From: Perkinsus olseni
Taxonomy: Eukaryota > Perkinsozoa > Perkinsida > Perkinsidae
Assembly: GCA_013115135.1 (NCBI GenBank)
Contig: JABANP010000124.1
Span: 1-64,000 of the forward strand
Direction: 5' to 3'
DNA length: 64,000 nucleotides
Shown: positions 46,986 to 59,206 of the stretch, piece after piece
Layout: every line of letters begins with the position of its first letter
Position numbering within the stretch: position 1 is the stretch's first letter
The notes under the pieces: model-generated
What the model saw: the letters and a program-made list of their open reading frames with translations, nothing else
Told to the model about the DNA's origin: nothing
The model's database searches: none
Program-made: the position numbers and the translations under genes

Positions 46986-49900
46986 TCATTTGACTGTTGG
47001 GTCAAACTCCGGATCCGAGCTGAAAAGGCTGCTTATTTGGTTCGAAAGTGAGCGGCAAGTGAATGAAGTGAAAGCAAAATCCTTTCTCAAAGTAGACGGT
47101 CGATTGAAGCTTTCCTTGTACATCGAGCTGTACATGGTACAATCGCCACGTCTCTCAGCACAAAGGCCGCCGGCTGTCACGCCAATAATACACAATAGTG
47201 GCCTTCGAAAGAAAAGGCGTTGGACTAGCGCTAACTCACTGTCTGTTTCTCCGGAGATCATCCGCAACCCTCTTAGCCGCGCTCGCTACTCTCAAATCGC
47301 CACTCGAGAAGACCGATACTCTGCTGCCATCGACCAAGCTACGGGAGGCAATGTAGTCGTAATGAGTGTCTGAAAAGAAAGGTGGCGATGATTCGACGCT
47401 CGCTGTTCGCTATTTCATGGGAGCAACAAGAGGCGGCTATTGGGCCCACGTCGCCGTGCCGCTTCCTAGTACTCAGAAGGAGAAGAAGATTCGACGCTCG
47501 AAGGCCTCACCGTCATGCAGCAGATAGACGCACGGGGTGTCCTGGGGGACTTCTTGTGGGTATCTGAGATGAAGAGTATCATGAGAACAACAAGCGATTC
47601 AAGGATCGATATAGAAGGCTCAAAACGAATGCAAGTATCGGTGTAGGGGGCCTCAAGCGAGAAGGATCGAAGTACAGTGCTCATGGCCCGTCACGGTTTT
47701 TCAGAGGTTGTACTCAGATCGTGTGTTCGTAGATCAGGTCGAAGCTCTCGGTAGCTACGGCAAATCTATTTTTTGACGTATATTCGTAATAAATTTGGAG
47801 CACTGAAGAAGACTTCAAGCGATGTGAGGACGGAACCACCAGAATTCTGAACGAGTGCTCGCAGTACTTTCCACTTGAGTTTCCAATATCAAGTGTCACT
47901 TACCTATAAAAATGGCCGGTCATGATCTCCACTGTGTTGATTTGGACACCAAAATGAGGAGCTAGTATGCTCAGCTCGATGTACCCACCCCAGGAGGAAT
48001 CCTGACAGATCCACCTCACGTACCTGAGGATAATCTGCACCGTGACGAGCCCGATTTTTTTTCTATTTTCTTTCAAGGAAAAAATCGCCGAAAATTCATT
48101 TTTTTTGTCGAGCCAGTTCGAAGTCGTCACAAAACTAAAGAATTTTGTCGAGCTCGGTCCATCCCCCATCAGTCAGTTTATAAGCCAGAAGTGTAAACCA
48201 AGGTTGGTCCTAGTACTTCACAGAAGTACAAGATACTCCGCTTGGAGTGCCGCTGAGCTGTAGCGATATTCTTGTGTAACAGAGAATGGTAACATCGGAG
48301 CTAAATTTACAAAACCTTGGTGTCAGAGAGGCACAGAAATCAATCAGTGACATGCTCGATCATTTCTTATGAAACTCCAGTGGCCACGATGGTCAGGGAA
48401 GGTCATGCCTGCGCATACAAGGTTGAAGACAAGACAACACCGAATTCTCTCTCAACCTCCACCACTCCCTTTTTCTCACTTTTTCGGTGGTTTGTCGAGC
48501 ACGGCCTCGGTGTATCGATTTGGGTTAGCTTCGATCGTCCGCGCCACAATACCCCGAAGATCTCGAGTGGTGATGCCCTTCAGTTGCAGTGAGCGAATAA
48601 CCGCTGTAAACATGCACGAATTGTCACCCGGAACAGGCTCCCTGTGAAATCCGCCAAGATCAACCTAAGACACGGATCGTTCATTACTCGAATACCAAAA
48701 ATCCCCCAACTCACCAGCTCGGGGTCGAGTATGGGAAAACGTGTTCTCGCCAAGTCGACAGGTCGAGCTTCGACCGGCCGAGACGCAACGGTAGAGGTAC
48801 TACTAGCGCTCTCAGAGGACCCTGCATAGAACGAAAGTCTGTGACAATCACCAGTGCCACACTGTATAATTGCGAGGCGGGTGGAAAAGCAAGTTCATTA
48901 ACGGGCAAGCAGGATGGCGGCCGGCCAACGGTGACTATCATCGGGCTCTGATGCAGCCTACCATCGGTTGCACTTCGCTCCCCGGAGGACCTTATACCGT
49001 GAATTTCGAGAAAACCGGCCGTTCGAAATTTCGAAGCACTCCCGAATTTTGTTCCGGTCGACTGCCAAGGCTCTATAGCTCCGAAAAAATATCGAAATTG
49101 AATACATTATCGTCAGAAATCATGTCGATTATGTAAAAAATGAGCAGAAAAGGGGGCGTCCATTTTCATTCTCAGAAGGGGACTAGCTCGATTCAACTAG
49201 CAAGCGGCGAGAAATGCCGTGCGGAAAGGACCCAGAACGAGCGATAACCCCGAACTTACTGGCTTCTCTATGGCCACAACGGAAGATATCCAGAAATCGA
49301 TTATGTGATCGATTTGGCGTATCCTTACCTCCGGTGGCCGAGAGTGATAATATATCATCCTTGCCGATCTTCAACGCTGACAGTGGGGCGTTTGGCTCAG
49401 CCAAGAGCAGCCGTTGTTGCGGGAATCCGACCGACACAACCTGCCAAAAATAAGTGGTTCAAGGAATCCTCGTTGGCCTCCACAATGTGAGGCCCACATC
49501 ACTCGAATTAAGGCAGCTTCCTTCTATTCATGTGATGATAAATATCAGCTCACACTGAGATCCTCGAATTTGCAGCTTACATTGCAGCAATTCAACGGCT
49601 TTGAGTATCACGCGGCGCAGTGAACGGCCACTAGTGAAGCGCCCGATGCACGCTCGGGAAGAGCCCGATAGGAGCCCGAAACGGGCTTGCCGGAACCGCT
49701 AGGATAACTAGCCGAAATTCCAGATCACGTATGCCATGCGAGAAAATGCTGATAATTTCTCGCACAAATGTTTTACAACTACCAAAATATCCACATGTCA
49801 ACCCTCGGATTCTGCGGTAGCCTCCCCTCGCCACCAAAGTTGTCAGCGCCTTTCTCACCTGTTTATCGATCGGCAAACCCGTGGCCTCGAAAAGCTTCTC

Positions 49901-49987
49901 CTGAAGTTGACGGAAGTTTGCTCCATCGGGGACTTGGACAGATACATGTTTCTCCCCATACCGAACTTGGAGTGTTAAAACGGGCAT
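46986..49987 (-). CDS. OTU1: OTU1/YOD1-type deubiquitinase
   Basis: Complete, eight exons in phase (49859-49987, 49329-49440, 48715-48821, 48480-48664, 47904-48023, 47511-47563, 47240-47369, 46986-47019), 289 residues. Cysteine protease that trims ubiquitin chains, in the family's known role with p97/Cdc48 in ER-associated degradation. Residues 1-80 form a UBX-like domain (LPIDKQ, VGFPQQRLLL, LKIGKDDILSL), followed by a Ser-rich linker. The OTU domain has PGDNSCMF with Asp130 and Cys133, WICQDSSWGGYIELSIL, and LLHDDTHYDYIA with His238. Unlike yeast and animal OTU1 there is no C-terminal C2H2 zinc finger; the protein ends SDPEFDPTVK. Intron 7 contains a copy of the ~100-bp dispersed repeat. 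Confidence 0.93.
47106..47205 (-). repeat. dispersed ~100-bp repeat in OTU1 intron 7
   Basis: Same core as the copies at 1797, 58565 and 60840, in the sense direction of the intron. Confidence 0.8.
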
Positions 49988-50541
49988 AGTAGTGAAAACC
50001 TCACTAAGTCACTCAACCTCTCCCAATTCAGTCAGCACCACTAACCGCTGCTGCACCCATAGTAATAATGATAGTCTCATAAAATTATTCAACCTCTGCC
50101 AATTTCATCAACCCAACACGTCGGTACTGCACGAAATTGACATCAACCATGACGACCTCGCAGGCCCGGGGCGTCAGCAAGCCATGAATTCCCGTGTGCT
50201 TTCAACTCGCCTGCGATCAGCGAATTCCGCTTATCGTAATCGGCACGAGTGTAACCTGAAAATGGCACGAGAGCTGAACCTAGTCCGTTGCCGTTGCCAG
50301 CTTGGCCGTCCCTCGGTGATGAGCACGAAGTGATTTTCTCTCGCGGATTCGATCACTTTCACCTCGTCACCCGGAGCAGTCAGGAGCGTTTCAGGGCTAC
50401 TACTGTACCGCCTTCTACAAGCTACTTGCTTTCTCACAGCTGTTCTGGCCGTGGTGACCTTTTCGTCAAGCCCACCCTCCAGTGATGTTATTGCACTAGT
50501 TGTAACGCAGGAATCACTCTAAACGACTCTCGTTGAGTTAT
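49988..50541. other. upstream region of OTU1
   Basis: The minus-strand frame 50231-50437 (VKVIESARENHFVLITEGRPS) looks protein-like but could not be joined to a neighbour. Otherwise no gene. Confidence 0.35.
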
Positions 50542-53500
50542 CTACTCTAACATTCGTCTTATCCGGCCTAGGGTGAGTAGGCCGCTATGCCAACTCTGGA
50601 GGATGTCACAATAGGGAGCAAAGACAGCAATATGGCGATAGGGTCGATATAGGGACATCCATCCAACTGGCGAAGTTCGCCAGTTGGGTGAGGCCGCTAT
50701 ACCAGCGTTTCGTTGTCCATGAGGAACAACAGAGAGGCCCTGCCCACCACGTATCTTCCTCTCAAGCCAGCCCACAGTCCCAGGATCCTGGAACCATTCC
50801 GCAATGTAAAGACCCCGGCCAGCAATGGTGTCCTCGATAATCCGGCTCATCTCAGTTCGAAAGTCTTTCCTCGTTGACCAGCCTGAGAGCGATAGCGCAA
50901 GTTCTGCAGACATCAGGGCGTTACCGCCCTGAATGACGGAGAGTCGCTATTTCCCGAGTCTCGCTAACCGGAAAGATCCCTTCTGTTGGCTCCAGGCACC
51001 ATGCTCACAGATTGACCCAAGTCCGTGACTCACGGACCGTCAGCGGTGAATAATCCGCGTCTTATCTTAGATGAGACCTAAACTAGACTGCTGAAGACGA
51101 GAAAGCACTACGGTGTACGCGAAGCCACAGTATTGGTGGTGATAGTAGTTCGTTATGACCTAGTACAGCCCCGCTTGAGTAGTGAATTTTTACGATATTT
51201 TCATCAGAAAACACAACCCTCCCAGCGAGAGCGCCAGGCAGGCCTCCTGCACCCAACTCACCCAATACCGCCTTCGCCTTGCACGTGTCCGCCAGAGTGC
51301 CCCTCAAGTCGTTTTTCCTTGCAGGCAGTCGCTTCTGATTCGGCGATACCAAGTCCGCAAGCTCCTGCGAATCCACGATCGTCCCAGGGACGTGGGACCA
51401 TCCGAACTTCACTACGGCTACGGCGTATCACAGAAGGACTAATGAGGCGAGCGACAGCGGAGTTCCCCTTTCTTCTGCACACCCAAGATTCCGCGGTACT
51501 AAATAATCGCCCTTCAAGTTCAGCCCATTCAGGATAATATTCGGACGCCAACTTCGTGACCACGACACTTTGATGACGAGTTGAGGTTCCGAGCGTAACG
51601 GCTCAGCTCACCTGCACAGTATGAGCTTCCCCGCTGCCGAGGTTTATCGGCTGACCGCCTCTGACTCTATCACTCTGATAGGCCAGTGTGATTCCGCGAG
51701 CTATGTCCTTCACGTGGACGAAGTCCCGAAATTGAAGGCCGTCTCCTACAGAAATAGCACGCTGATGCTCCGCCAGCATCCAGAGACGCGTTGCTGGAAT
51801 GTCTTTCTGGAAAATTTCAAAATTTTCCTGTGGGCGAAACGGGGATACACCACCTAGCAGGCAACACCCATTCTAGCTCACCTTCAATCGTCAATGGCTC
51901 GCCCCTTTCCCTCTGACCAGCAAACACGCCAGTGACGATGGCGTACGCACCACTACGAGGCTGCCTCGGACCGTAAACCATGAAGAAGCGTAGGGATACA
52001 GTGGCGAGATTATATACCCTAACATACGAGCAGTGCACGTTCCTCCAGTCGACTGGCGTTGAGAAAAATCAAGGATTTCCCGTCGAAGTCCAACAGTCAC
52101 TAGTGGCGGGAGGCGGGCTAAGCCGAGGAGAACTGCAGTGCCATACACGAGACTAACAGGGTGGGCTTAACACGCGTTCCGGTACGCCTCCTCCCCACCT
52201 ACTTATCAAATGTCTGCATTTGTAGTTCTCCCATGGCTTTGCTGGCGCTGTAAGGACTCGAAGGCTGAATAGAAAAGAAGCGATACACGACCGTCTCACT
52301 GTGGCGCCGCGGCCATCAACAGATGTATACAAAATTTAAAATAGAATAGTAACATCGAGAATACGGGAGAGCCTTCCCTCACTGGGAGCGAGCTTCGAAC
52401 GCAAAGAAGCCATGAGAAGGAAACTCAGTAGTGAGGGAGGTATCGTCGCCAGGGCAGCACAGCAGAGCCAGAGGAACTCCTTTCCCTATCACAGTCCGCC
52501 ACCAAGATAATTTTCAAAACGTATCAATAGCTATTCGGTAATCTTGTACAAAAGGACGTGGCAAATATGGTGTTGCACTCTTCTTCCCAAGTCCACCAGA
52601 GTGTAGAGAATCTCGGGTACGGGTTTCCAGCGTCACCACAAGCCGTAACTCCCTGCTCTTCGTACCATCGCCTCCAACAACGGTGTACGTAACGGATGGC
52701 GTGAGTAGTACAAGGGCCCGGCTCTACTGCGGAGGACATTTGACAGAGTTTACGGACAATGAATGGCAATGCACGCCAAAGCTGTTGCGTTAGTTTCTCG
52801 GGCCAGCGTCGGTCGTACTTTAGTCTGAACACACGTAGCAAAATCCGACAGTCCCGTCACCAAAGTCATCCTTTGAAGCGTACTCGTCCCAGCTCTCGTA
52901 GAAATCGTCGGACAAATACATGCCCAGCCGCACAGTTTGCAGCGCTAACAATCTCTCCTAGCCGAAATAATGCCTCCTAATCGGTGTAGGCTCTCACAAC
53001 AAGAACCCCAGGAAAGTGCGCTTCCTGAGTATAGCGCCACGACTTACCGTGCGCGCGGACCAGCGCGACCAGCTTCCTCTCGGTCCGCATCATCCCATCG
53101 CTGGTAGCTACGCCGACGTTGGTTAACAACTACGCGGCCGGACCTACGCTGGGGCTTAGCCTCGGCCTAAGGCCGGGTGTGTCTCTCCTGGGCTAGCCCC
53201 CACCCAGCCGGTCTACACAGTGTGTAGTACACACTCCACTCTACTGGTCTTAGCCATCAACCAGCGGGTGCCTTCCTATATACACCATCAGCCATCCACG
53301 TCGATAGCGTGCGCCAGAGTTTTGTCATCATGAAAGACGGCACCTGGCTCCTCCGCGGGACGCAGCGAAAAGGGGCCAGCAGCAGAACGTATCACCAATG
53401 GTGATTCACCATCCGTCAATCTTCACGATTCGAAGTTGGTCAAGCCGCACCGGACAGCAACATTTGCTCAGCAAATCGCTCTCGGCCTGTCGTACCCAAA

Positions 53501-54843
53501 ACGGATCCGTAGCGGGTAACGTTTCGTTCTGCTCGTTCTATAAGACCTCGCCGTATATGAAGGTGCCTTGGCATTAGGCGCTCATGGACGACGAGTCTCG
53601 TCGGACGAGATTTCTCGAGGTCATGCGCGAAATAACTCCATCAGCATGATTTACTCGATACAATATACAATGTGGGATATACTCTATCCCTCACACGATT
53701 CCGAAAAACGCGCCGCAAATTAGACAACACGGAGAAGACGCTCGAAGCTACGCAACCTGTATTACCGAGAAGTGATCCGTTTCCCTATACGGCAAGTCCT
53801 GGTTCCCGTAGAAAGTACTACTCGCTGCAAATATCACTTTCCGAACCTGAAGAGACCTGGAACTCACGTAGCCGAAAAGAGCTGAGCATGATACGGCGAG
53901 CGCAGATCCTTCATTGGAACGGCATCTTAGACTCAGACACGGCCTGCGGTTCCGCAGCGGAGATTCTCTCACGAAGATCATAAGCACACAGAACTGCGCC
54001 CTCCAGCTCACCGTTCCACCTTGCTGCGCTACTTCAAGTACGTTAGCCGTACCAACCGAGTTCACATTAACATTGAAAGTCGCCATAGTAGAGTTCTTCA
54101 AGCTCGGTAGCACCTAGAGGAACGAATCGTATATGATAGAGCCGACGCCAAGATGGAAAAGGCTTCTCCCGCGATTCGACACCTTGGACACAATTCGCGC
54201 TGATACTGTAAGCAAAGTCATTAGTAATGACTCATTACCAGCGGTCGCGTCGAAGCAAAAACCGTCTGCGAGAAGCGAGTACCAAACGACCCTCCACAAA
54301 AGGGGCGTACGTATCGTACGGTACGATAAGAAATTACGTTGAGAAGTGAGAATGTATGTGCGCACAATAAGAAGAAAGGATGTAAAATCTCCTCAGAATA
54401 TATCCCTCGTAAACTAAGGCTCGTGTGATTGTAACGACTGATTCATTATACTACCTTGCTTGCAGCTGCCAGGTGAATCACGCCAGTGACGCCTTCCATC
54501 GCTGCCCGTAGAGCCTCCATGTCCATGATATCACCGTATCGAAATTCCAGCCGAGGGTGGTCCAGCGGCAGATACTGGATGTTACCTATCGCTTGGGCCA
54601 CTGATCGAGTTCTCTGTAGCTCTCACGTGAAGAACAACGGACGTGAGCCCTACAGCAAATGCGAGCGAAGCTAACGCGTTGAACGAAGCAAGAACAAAAC
54701 GTAGTATTCCTCATTGGTGGGTGAAGTGCTAGACTCGCTTCCCCCCGTCCAAAAATACCTGTTACGAGATTATCGAACACTCGCACTTGGTAGCCCAAGT
54801 CCAGCAGATCCTCCACCAGGTTTGAGCCGATGAATCCCGAGCC
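50542..54843 (-). CDS. NAD-dependent sugar-nucleotide epimerase/dehydratase (extended SDR)
   Basis: Exons 54759-54843, 54455-54585, 54012-54113, 53766-53846, 52203-52264, 51882-52018, 51612-51745, 51262-51364 and a probable last exon from 50903 to about 50542, all in phase. The first exon with the extreme N-terminus was not found. Seen: GSGFIGSNLVEDLL (Rossmann GxxGxxG partly on the missing exon), VFDNLVTG, GDIMDMEALRAAMEGV, VIHLAAASK, FAASSTFYG with the catalytic Ser/Thr, SPYSASKAMGEL with the YxxxK pair, LRFFMVYGPRQ, RDFVHVKDIARGI, INLGSGE and TLADTCKAKAVL. This is the UDP-glucose 4-epimerase type; the exact substrate is undetermined. Probable role: making activated sugars for glycans. Palindromic triplications sit in its introns. 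Confidence 0.88.
50663..50687. repeat. 12-bp perfect palindrome with 1-nt centre
   Basis: CCAACTGGCGAA, G, and its exact reverse complement. It lies near the 3' end of the epimerase. Confidence 0.85.
51022..51043. repeat. 22-nt inverted-triplication element, U=TCCGTGAG (one change)
   Basis: The third copy reads CCGTCAG. In the last epimerase intron. Confidence 0.8.
53213..53234. repeat. 22-nt inverted-triplication element, U=CTACACAC
   Basis: Exact form in a long epimerase intron. Confidence 0.9.
53391..53412. repeat. 22-nt inverted-triplication element, U=ATCACCAT
   Basis: Exact form in the same epimerase intron. Confidence 0.9.
53455..53476. repeat. inverted-triplication element, hexamer AGCAAA (imperfect)
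   Basis: The first block is AGCAAC and one spacer base departs from the rule. Confidence 0.6.
53589..53610. repeat. 22-nt inverted-triplication element, U=CGACGAGA
   Basis: Exact form in the same epimerase intron. Confidence 0.9.
54217..54238. repeat. 22-nt inverted-triplication element, U=GTCATTAC
   Basis: Exact form in an epimerase intron. Confidence 0.9.
54306..54327. repeat. 22-nt inverted-triplication element, U=CGTACGAT (one change)
   Basis: The first copy reads CGTACGT. Confidence 0.75.
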
Positions 54844-55715
54844 CTGGAAGGTGACTCTCATCAGGCGATAGCTGTCCCACTCCCAAGCACGGACCAACCG
54901 GTAAGCGACCCTATATCAACCCAGACCGATGCATAGGTGCGCAAGTTGATAGTCTAACCAGTGTGGCCGACAGGATGAAAAATTTCATCTTTCTGGTCGG
55001 AATTTTTAAAAAATTTCAAAGATGTTCAAGAGAAAATCGTTCCACATATTTTCTGTCCGCCAGCCACACTGAGTTCAACGCCAGTTCTGATGCGTGAACG
55101 CGACGCTAAAGAACAACGCTCTATTGTCTAGGATAATATTCTCTGTTGTCGAGGGACGGAGTCCTGCTCTGCGAATCAGCCCCTCCCTCCACATGACACA
55201 CTACTACCCCAGTCACTAGCAGCATTTCTTCAAGTCCAGCCGCGACCACTTCCGTCTCTCGGAAGGGCGCACCAGAGCACGGGTCAACTGACGAGGAAGT
55301 GCGCGAATGCCCAGGTGGAAGAAGGTCAATGGGAAGTGTCCACCCACGGGAGAATCGTCAATACAACATACAAAAAATAGCTGATTACATCTAGACTATT
55401 GCGGTTCGACCATCTATTCCAATTCTCTTTTTCCGGATGATGCGCAACGGAAAATCAAGATGGGCCATGCCCGCCTACTACCTCCAAGCTTCATTCCACT
55501 ACTGCTACTATCAGTACCAAGCCACACCCCCAGACCAGCCAATGCTGACATGAATACCTACACCGATCATGATGATGATGATGTGGGGCGAAGCGGAAGG
55601 GTCTGCTAGGAGAGCCCCCCAGAAGGCACTGCAGTGCTTCAGGAGAATCGAACCATCCACTTCGAGCCATCCAAAGCATTTCGAAGCAGCACCCATCGCT
55701 GGACATTCGAACAGT
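54844..55715. other. epimerase upstream region, no resolved gene
   Basis: The missing first epimerase exon should lie here or beyond. A tRNA-like T-arm (GGTTCGATTCTCC, minus strand) occurs at about 55640-55652. Confidence 0.4.
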
Positions 55716-56336
55716 TCAATTGCCCATGCAACTAATGAAAACTACAAGTAGTACTCCTACTAGCTGCAGCCTGCAGATACGAGCTAGACTAGTCATTGTA
55801 ACTACACCGACACTAAGAGCCTCCGTCACTACCATCATCACGGCGCCAGCTTTGACGATGCCAAGACGTTTAAAGTAGTGACGACACTCATACGGGAAGA
55901 GGGATGCGATAAATCTCCAGAACATGATAAAGCTGAATAAAGCCTTGATCTTTAGGATACAAAATCCACGCCAGCTCTTCGAAAAATTTGAGGGAAATTG
56001 CAGACAGCAGACTTAGAAGACCACCGGCGGCAATATCGCGGAGGGCTATGGGCAATCCCTCCTCTATCAAGCATACGCCAGTCCTATTTACAAGAGGAAT
56101 CTATTACCCCTCGACAGCGGTGCTGCAAGGTGCAGCCTGCTACAAAACACGGCTTCGACCCCAATTGTGCGCTCTAGCGTCCCGAACAGATGCGTTCTTT
56201 CGACCTGAAAAATCGCGGTCTCCGTAAGGAAATAGCCTCGAACCACTCGTTCGAAACTAGTCGCCCATGGACTAACGCAACACGGCCCTTCAGGCATGCA
56301 ACGTGTTGATGATGATGAGCAAGTGAGGCCTAGCAA
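55716..56336 (-). CDS. possible membrane protein, exons unresolved
   Basis: Minus-strand frames with hydrophobic stretches (GGLLSLLSAISLKFF; VKAGAVMMVVTEALSVGVV) overlap without a clear intron between them. No family recognised. It may be a real but poorly resolved gene or a decayed one. Confidence 0.25.
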
Positions 56337-56579
56337 TTACTAGCCAGTTGCAGCACTACTCGAATACACATGCGAGCAAATTCATGCAAATGAACTTCCG
56401 GCGATTCCCCTGCCGGTTGGCTTCATGATGGTTTTAAGGATACTCCCTTTAACGTAAATAGTAAAAATGAAGCCAAAAATTGAGGCATCCAACGGCTAGA
56501 TCAGTAGTCAATTTCAGAATCAATGACGCTAGGGGAATCGCGTCGGCCAAATCAGTACCAAAAAGGGAGTAGTTTCCCC

Positions 56580-57714
56580 TCACGCTGACTGCCCGACCAA
56601 CAGACTTCCCTGTCGATTACGCAATGCCGCTCCTATTAGTACTTTCCCCACATCGGGAGCCTTCCACTGCATCCCAGCCCGCAAAGACGTAGCTTTCCGC
56701 AGTTGGATTTTCTTCCAAAATATTCTACCACCGAACGGCGAAGCCCGCTCATGCAAGTAGACCCTCTCACCAACCACACGGAAGCTGTTAATACCAACCT
56801 TTAGATCGACCACATGTGTGACACAAGCTGCGTCCAAGTCGAACAGCACCATGCAGAGCGTTGCTGAGCCCATGCCAACGCCTATGAGTAGAGCTGAGTC
56901 CGCCACCACTTCGATGTCCTTGCGGGTGTTTCTGACCCAGTCAGCGCGGACGAGAATTCTCCTGAACCACGTATCGCTCGAGGGCTCATCGGCGGCCATT
57001 TCAATCGACTTTAGCTCTTCTCCCGTCGTCCAAACGACATGAAGCTTCTCCGCCCGCTCGAACGCCGTCCACACATTGAGACGATCAGCCACGCTCAGAG
57101 TTAACGGCGGTTGAGAAATTCGACCACCCGGTCTGTCCAGCGTGAGTATCGTTATGAGTGCGCCCGACTCGGCACCTCCTCCGCAAAGGACATGACGGCC
57201 AGCCACGCGAATTTCCCTGTGGAAGATGTTCAATCCATCGTGAATGAGCTCGAACCCCTGAGGGCTGCCTCTCCTCCAACGCATCAAACCGATTCTGTCA
57301 ATACCATAAAAATCGCCACTCGTCCGACATACTGTGGTGCCGTACTCTGGTGATTCCACTTCAATGCCCCCAGCTGTGACGGGAGCCAAGCCGAAGGGCT
57401 CCATTCGGGCTTCGTACAGCATAGTGCTACTCATCAACATTACCATCAGCCTCCCCTCCCCCGCACGATTTGGTGGAAAGTTGGTATTAGGCTCCACGAA
57501 GAACTCCACCACAGGCTCGAAGAATCTGCTGTATGCGAAGACTTCGTGTTGCTTTCGAGTGATCTCCGCGGAAACACACAAGTCAGGGGCCCCGCGCGTA
57601 GCGCCAAATTCTGTCCAACAGCTCCAATGGTAAGTCGGCCGCACCGGGATGGACGGCCAGCGTGTTTAGAGCTAGGAGACCATAGCCCGCTACCCTTCGA
57701 TGCGGCTTTGACAT
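56580..57714 (-). CDS. unassigned protein, possible F-box-like start with frameshift
   Basis: The continuous frame 56580-57644 (354 codons) is by far the longest in the window. It is rich in short beta-like hydrophobic runs and ends SLLVGQSA. Immediately upstream, in another frame, an ATG at 57714 opens MSKPHRRVAGYGLLALN and continues to DLPLELLDRIWRYA, which looks like the helix-1 motif of an F-box. It runs out of frame near 57600, exactly where the long frame becomes protein-like (APDLCVSAEITRKQ). Either one base is missing or extra, or the true start differs. Function unknown. Confidence 0.6.
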
Positions 57715-57958
57715 GAAGCACCAGCTAAACTAACCTCATTCGTATCTTACAGGCGCGACCTATAAATTCCTCCATGCTCTATGCGGGCTCAAGCTAGGGT
57801 GAGGAAGACCGTAAGTCTCACGGCTTAAGAATAGGTCAGTCAATTGAGTCACTGCAAACCAAATATTTCTTCACAGAAAGAGCAAGAAAACAGACAGGAA
57901 ATATATCAGAGTTCTGCCGGGCCAGGATTCTGAAAGCGCACGGAGAGCACAATCGCTC

Positions 57959-58330
57959 CTACGACTTCTGCCCAACAAATCGCTCGGCCGCAATGAACCA
58001 TCTATCGCGATCGTGCACGACGTTTATGCTTTGTGCACCATCGCGAGTCACAAACGGGAATGTAGCGGTCGACGGCCCACATTCGGTACAGCGCAGGATG
58101 TCCCGCTGTGCGTCTGCGTGCCAGTGTACGCAGACACAAAAGCAGGAACTAGGATCCTTCCAAATCCTCATGTAATGTTGAACAGGCGATCCATCAGCGA
58201 GAGAGAGACCAGTGATGATGAGCGAATAAACCGGTACGGCGCAGGCAGACCCTGACAATAGTGAAACGGCACGGCGCCCTTCCGTGAAGTTTCTCACGTA
58301 CATTCCTTCACCTACCAGAAGAGTTCGCAC
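57959..58330 (-). CDS. unassigned frame, possibly related to the preceding gene
   Basis: The 123-codon frame contains LLVGEGMYVRN and ends FVGQKS, loosely echoing VVGERVYLHE and the LVGQSA end of the 56580-57644 frame. It may be the C-terminal exon of a paralogue. No upstream exon resolved. Confidence 0.3.
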   Translation of the reverse strand: MRTLLVGEGMYVRNFTEGRRAVSLLSGSACAVPVYSLIITGLSLADGSPVQHYMRIWKDPSSCFCVCVHWHADAQRDILRCTECGPSTATFPFVTRDGAQSINVVHDRDRWFIAAERFVGQKS

Positions 58331-59206
58331 GTAGTCATCGAGCCCGCGAGCCTCAGAATGCTAGCCGACCCGACTAGAATCTCAGGGTTGTCGGCCTCTC
58401 ACCCCATCTCTGAGAGGAACGGCGCCTCCAGACGAGAAGGGGGCACAGAAGGAGTAAAGGGAAAGAGGGAATCTCCACCGTTCCTCAGTCACCACCCGTT
58501 GGGTGATTGTCGAGCACGGTAATTTCGGTGTAGCTTTGCGTTAACACTTCCACGCCACCGATCGAATTCCTTATACATCGTGCTGTACATGGTATAATCG
58601 CCACGTCTCTCAGCACAGAGGGCGCCGCCGCCGGCTGTCACGTCACGAGGAGGCGCTAAAGCTATGGGAGAGTGGCCCGCACGATAACCCAGATGATTCC
58701 GCGCTCAAGCAATGCATCTCGACACGCCCGCTGCGCCCGATGAGACGAGCGACATCTTTTCTTCCTCTGTGCAGTTGCTGATTTCCGGCTTCCCCCCCAT
58801 TCTTCAACGCAGTCCAGCCGAGAGCTTCTGGTGGAATGCGGGTTAGGACGCTAGGAGGAGTTGCCTCAGACGGCTTTATCCATAAGTTCGACTGTCCAAT
58901 CTTTTATATGATAATTACTTCAACCATGATAGTACTGACGTTTCATAGAACTCTCTATATAGTAGTATCACAATAAATCATAATCACTTAGATTCAATAC
59001 TGTCATTCATATTGACGCACTCACAGATTGCTATATGCTGTATGTGCTGAGCTCACATGTGCTATTATAAACATTATTGATAAGAGGTCGTCGATGGTCT
59101 CTCGTGGTGAGCAGCACAACTGATACTGAGGAGCGCGCGGGGAAGGGAAAGACGCGCATCACAGAGTGACTGCTTTCTTCATACAGTATTCAAGTTGATC
59201 ACTCTC
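58331..59206. other. intergenic
   Basis: Contains one dispersed-repeat copy and an AT-rich stretch at 58900-59090. No gene seen. Confidence 0.5.
58565..58645 (-). repeat. dispersed ~100-bp repeat, copy 3
   Basis: Core identical in order to the copies at 1797 and 47106, with an extra GCC-GCC stretch as in 60840. Confidence 0.8.

Noticed and set aside
51480..51575. A protein-like stretch (KLASEYYPEWAELEG) first taken as an epimerase exon
   Set aside because: Exons 51612-51745 and 51262-51364 join directly in phase and give the expected epimerase sequence, so this lies in an intron.
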